From Lentilactobacillus diolivorans DSM 14421 (GTDB lineage: Bacteria; Bacillota; Bacilli; Lactobacillales; Lactobacillaceae), in the NCBI RefSeq assembly GCF_001434255.1, contig NZ_AZEY01000023.1:52267-116266 (forward strand): 64,000 bases of DNA, in the 5' to 3' direction. A model generated the notes under the pieces. That model ran no database searches. It saw only the letters and a program-made list of their open reading frames with translations, and was not told the DNA's origin. Made by a program: the position numbers and the translations under genes. Below, in pieces: positions 62,213 to 64,000 of this stretch; the stretch's first letter is position 1, and each line of letters starts with the position of its first letter.

Positions 62213-63087
62213 TCCATCGTCTCCGGTTCGCGTTTAAATTACAAGATATCTTGGATGTCCTGCATTTTTCCAAGGGGACCTATGAATATTGGGAAGGTCG
62301 GTTAAATCGCCAAGATCGGGATGCTGAATTAGTGACATTAATTCGACAGATTCGCAAGGAAAATAATGATTATGGTTATCGCCGAGTAACTGGTGCTCTG
62401 CGTGCACAGGGTGTCATTGTTAATAAGAAACGGGTCCAGCGAATCATGGCGAAATTGGGGATGCAGGTTAAGACCTTTGTGCCATCTCAAACTGATACAT
62501 ATCATTCTTATCGGGGAACCATCGGCAAAGTCTCAAAAAATCGGTTGCGGCGGCATTTCCGGACTAGTGTTTGTCATCAAAAGATTGTCACGGATACATC
62601 AGAATTAACGTATCTTGTCAGGCAGGCCGATGGTTGTTGGCAAAAGCATGGCTTATTTTTGGATGCATTTATGGATTTATATAATAGTGAAATTATTGCG
62701 TACCGGATTTCGGATCATCCTAATGAACAGGCGATTTTGGATGGTCTGAATGAAGCAATCCGAAAAACAAGTGACTGTCCATATCGACGGACATTTCATT
62801 CTGATCAGGGCGGTGATTATCAAGAAAAGCAATACTGCCAACTTTTAAAACACCACCGGATTTTTCAAAGCATGTCGCGAAAAGGCAATTGTTTTGATAA
62901 CGCGGTGATTGAAAATTTCTTTAGCTTGTTAAAACGGGAAATGTATTATGGTAGAGATTTTCGTAACTATGAAACTTTAAAAGAAGCCATTGAACAATAT
63001 ATCGATTATTATAATTGTCGCCGAATTAAGGAAAAATTGGGATGGCGGAGTCCGGTGGCGTATCGGGAGAGTACTCAAGGAAGGTAA
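62200..63087 (+). CDS. IS3 family transposase OrfB (DDE integrase)
   Basis: 295 aa with complete rve-type catalytic core: IVTDTSELTYLV and LFLDAFMDLYNSEIIAYRIS (first two Asp region), HSDQGGDYQ (Asp), SRKGNCFDNAVIENFFSLLKREM (Glu), then YIDYYNCRRIKEKLGWRSPVAY. Overlaps orfA in -1 phase as in IS3 elements that make OrfAB by frameshifting. OrfB seems intact, but without OrfA it should not transpose by itself. Confidence 0.9.
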   Translation: MSRLIHRLRFAFKLQDILDVLHFSKGTYEYWEGRLNRQDRDAELVTLIRQIRKENNDYGYRRVTGALRAQGVIVNKKRVQRIMAKLGMQVKTFVPSQTDTYHSYRGTIGKVSKNRLRRHFRTSVCHQKIVTDTSELTYLVRQADGCWQKHGLFLDAFMDLYNSEIIAYRISDHPNEQAILDGLNEAIRKTSDCPYRRTFHSDQGGDYQEKQYCQLLKHHRIFQSMSRKGNCFDNAVIENFFSLLKREMYYGRDFRNYETLKEAIEQYIDYYNCRRIKEKLGWRSPVAYRESTQGR

Positions 63088-63250
63088 GAATATCATATAT
63101 ATTTTAAAGGGGATTGATTACTTGGTCTAATCAAGTTACGGATCAGTCTTTTAAATCATGAATAGCAAGGGCTTCGGCTGTCAATCGGGGTTGAGATCAC
63201 GTTATAATGAGGGCGTATACAAAAAATAATTCACAAGGGGGAGTTATGGT

Positions 63251-63961
63251 GTGAATATTAAAATAAAACGTTATTTATTGACTGTTAGTTTGATGATCAG
63301 CGGAGTAGCACTTGCACCATTAGTTGGGAACAACTTCCAACATTATCCGTTTATCCAAATGGTTCAAGCTGCGACAACGGATGTCACGGATAGCACAAAA
63401 CTATCGGAAGTGATGCCTAATGAAAAGTTGAGGAATTTGGTTTGGTATAATGTTAACTGGCAATATGATCAAGAAAACAAGCCTGAAGTTGCTGATACTG
63501 ACGCTTTAACTGTCGGTGATTTAGGGCAACTAAAAAAGTTACAGTGGTGGCCAGAAGCATATTATCCTGATCCGGATTACATGGCTTGCGAACCGCTTAA
63601 CGGGGGGAATGGTGCCTTAGGAGCTGCTAATCCAGGAGGTTCTTATTCTCTCGAAGGGTTACAATATGCCAAGAATCTGACTACTTTAGATATTGCTCAA
63701 AACTATAATTATGGTAAAAAGTATCGGAACAATGATGTTACTGATGTTTCACCATTAGCTAATTTAACAAAATTGACTGATATCGATCTACATGGTAATC
63801 GAATTACTGATATTACACCTATCAGTAAGCTACCAAATGTTACGAGACTAAATATTTCGTATAATCACATTAGCGATCTATCTTCTTTAAATACGTCCCA
63901 ATACACAGGTAGTTTTACTTATGACTACCAAGTAATTGTCTTACCTAACGCGTTGTGCTAG
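63251..63961 (+). CDS. LRR surface protein, frame broken near window end
   Basis: GTG start 7 nt after AAGGGGGAG; signal peptide ends near VQAATT. N-terminal 220 residues are a clear paralogue of the adhesin at 53863 (LRNLVWYNVN, EPLNGGNGALG, YSLEGLQYAKNLTTLDI, then LRRs VSPLANLTKLTDIDLHGNRI). The frame stops at 63961 right after VIVLPNALC, whereas the paralogue continues through VVLPTVHL into Ig, MucBP and DUF5776 domains. Another frame stays open to the window end and reads TRCASYETFKHSGQVSS, so a frameshift rather than a natural end is likely; alternatively a short secreted LRR protein. Confidence 0.72.
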   Translation: MNIKIKRYLLTVSLMISGVALAPLVGNNFQHYPFIQMVQAATTDVTDSTKLSEVMPNEKLRNLVWYNVNWQYDQENKPEVADTDALTVGDLGQLKKLQWWPEAYYPDPDYMACEPLNGGNGALGAANPGGSYSLEGLQYAKNLTTLDIAQNYNYGKKYRNNDVTDVSPLANLTKLTDIDLHGNRITDITPISKLPNVTRLNISYNHISDLSSLNTSQYTGSFTYDYQVIVLPNALC

Positions 63962-64000
63962 TTATGAAACATTCAAGCATAGCGGCCAAGTTTCAAGCCG

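Larger units (their letters stand above)
61988..63087 (+). mobile_element. IS3-family insertion sequence remnant
   Basis: Contains the 3' end of orfA and a full-length orfB in the usual overlapping IS3 arrangement. The orfA frame is closed by a stop at 61985, so its first part and the left inverted repeat are missing. Terminal repeats were not identified, so the boundaries are those of homology. Confidence 0.75.

Overview
The window reads as chromosome of a low-GC Gram-positive lactic acid bacterium of the family Lactobacillaceae, probably a heterofermentative, plant or ferment-associated lineage; I cannot fix the genus. Reasons: many secreted proteins ending in the lactobacillus-type basic DUF5776 wall module, MucBP domains, G-rich Shine-Dalgarno sequences in front of TTG/GTG starts, T-box leaders, an ECF transporter, pyruvate oxidase, pyruvate phosphate dikinase and a GH51 arabinofuranosidase. 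No rRNA, tRNA or CRISPR array was seen.

Layout. 1-7.3 kb: three tandem DUF5776 surface proteins, the first cut by the window edge. 7.4-11.0 kb: a CBS-domain repressor (CcpN-like) divergent from ppdK. 11.0-13.1 kb: a DUF5776 gene fossil and an MqsR/Panacea-type toxin-antitoxin pair with a 28-bp palindromic operator. 13.4-16.4 kb: a small secreted protein and a BspA-like adhesin. 16.5-23.7 kb: a methionine island in which two divergent T-box leaders, both apparently with an AUG (Met) specifier, control a DsbA-like CxxS protein on one side and mtsT - fused ECF ATPases - ecfT - M20 dipeptidase - mmuM on the other. 23.7-24.7 kb: MarR and GNAT genes. 25.1-29.9 kb: a three-gene coiled-coil/McrB-like/McrC-like defence locus. 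30.0-34.1 kb: a carbohydrate cassette (ArsR-type regulator, GH51 arabinofuranosidase, GPH symporter, perfect cre box). 34.3-38.0 kb: further surface proteins and a decayed one. 38.5-48.8 kb: three zinc-ribbon proteins, housekeeping and stress genes, a Cys-less Spx paralogue and another DUF5776 protein. 48.9-52.8 kb: a strip of gene decay (broken ABC ATPase, nonsense-mutated oxidoreductase, headless glutamine synthetase). 53.2-56.4 kb: DNA glycosylase and a large LRR/MucBP adhesin. 56.8-58.6 kb: kdsA-kdsD, the first two enzymes of Kdo synthesis, unexpected in a Gram-positive. 59.0-60.8 kb: pyruvate oxidase. 61-64 kb: small ORFs, an IS3 remnant and the start of a second LRR adhesin whose frame breaks.

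How the parts fit. The dominant theme is a surface-protein repertoire: one interchangeable C-terminal DUF5776 cassette carried by several unrelated ectodomains (a family of unknown N-domains, BspA-like DUF285 repeats, LRRs). Three of the cassettes are nearly identical, so recombination among them is likely and one deletion product is visible. Central metabolism around pyruvate/PEP (ppdK, pyruvate oxidase, KdsA using PEP) and methionine salvage form the second theme. The strongest candidates for under-described biology are the coiled-coil/McrBC-like operon, the Kdo gene pair in a monoderm, and the Met T-box in front of a thioredoxin-fold CxxS protein. Start codons were revised where the Shine-Dalgarno sequence contradicts the longest reading frame; all similarity statements are from reading, with no database search.
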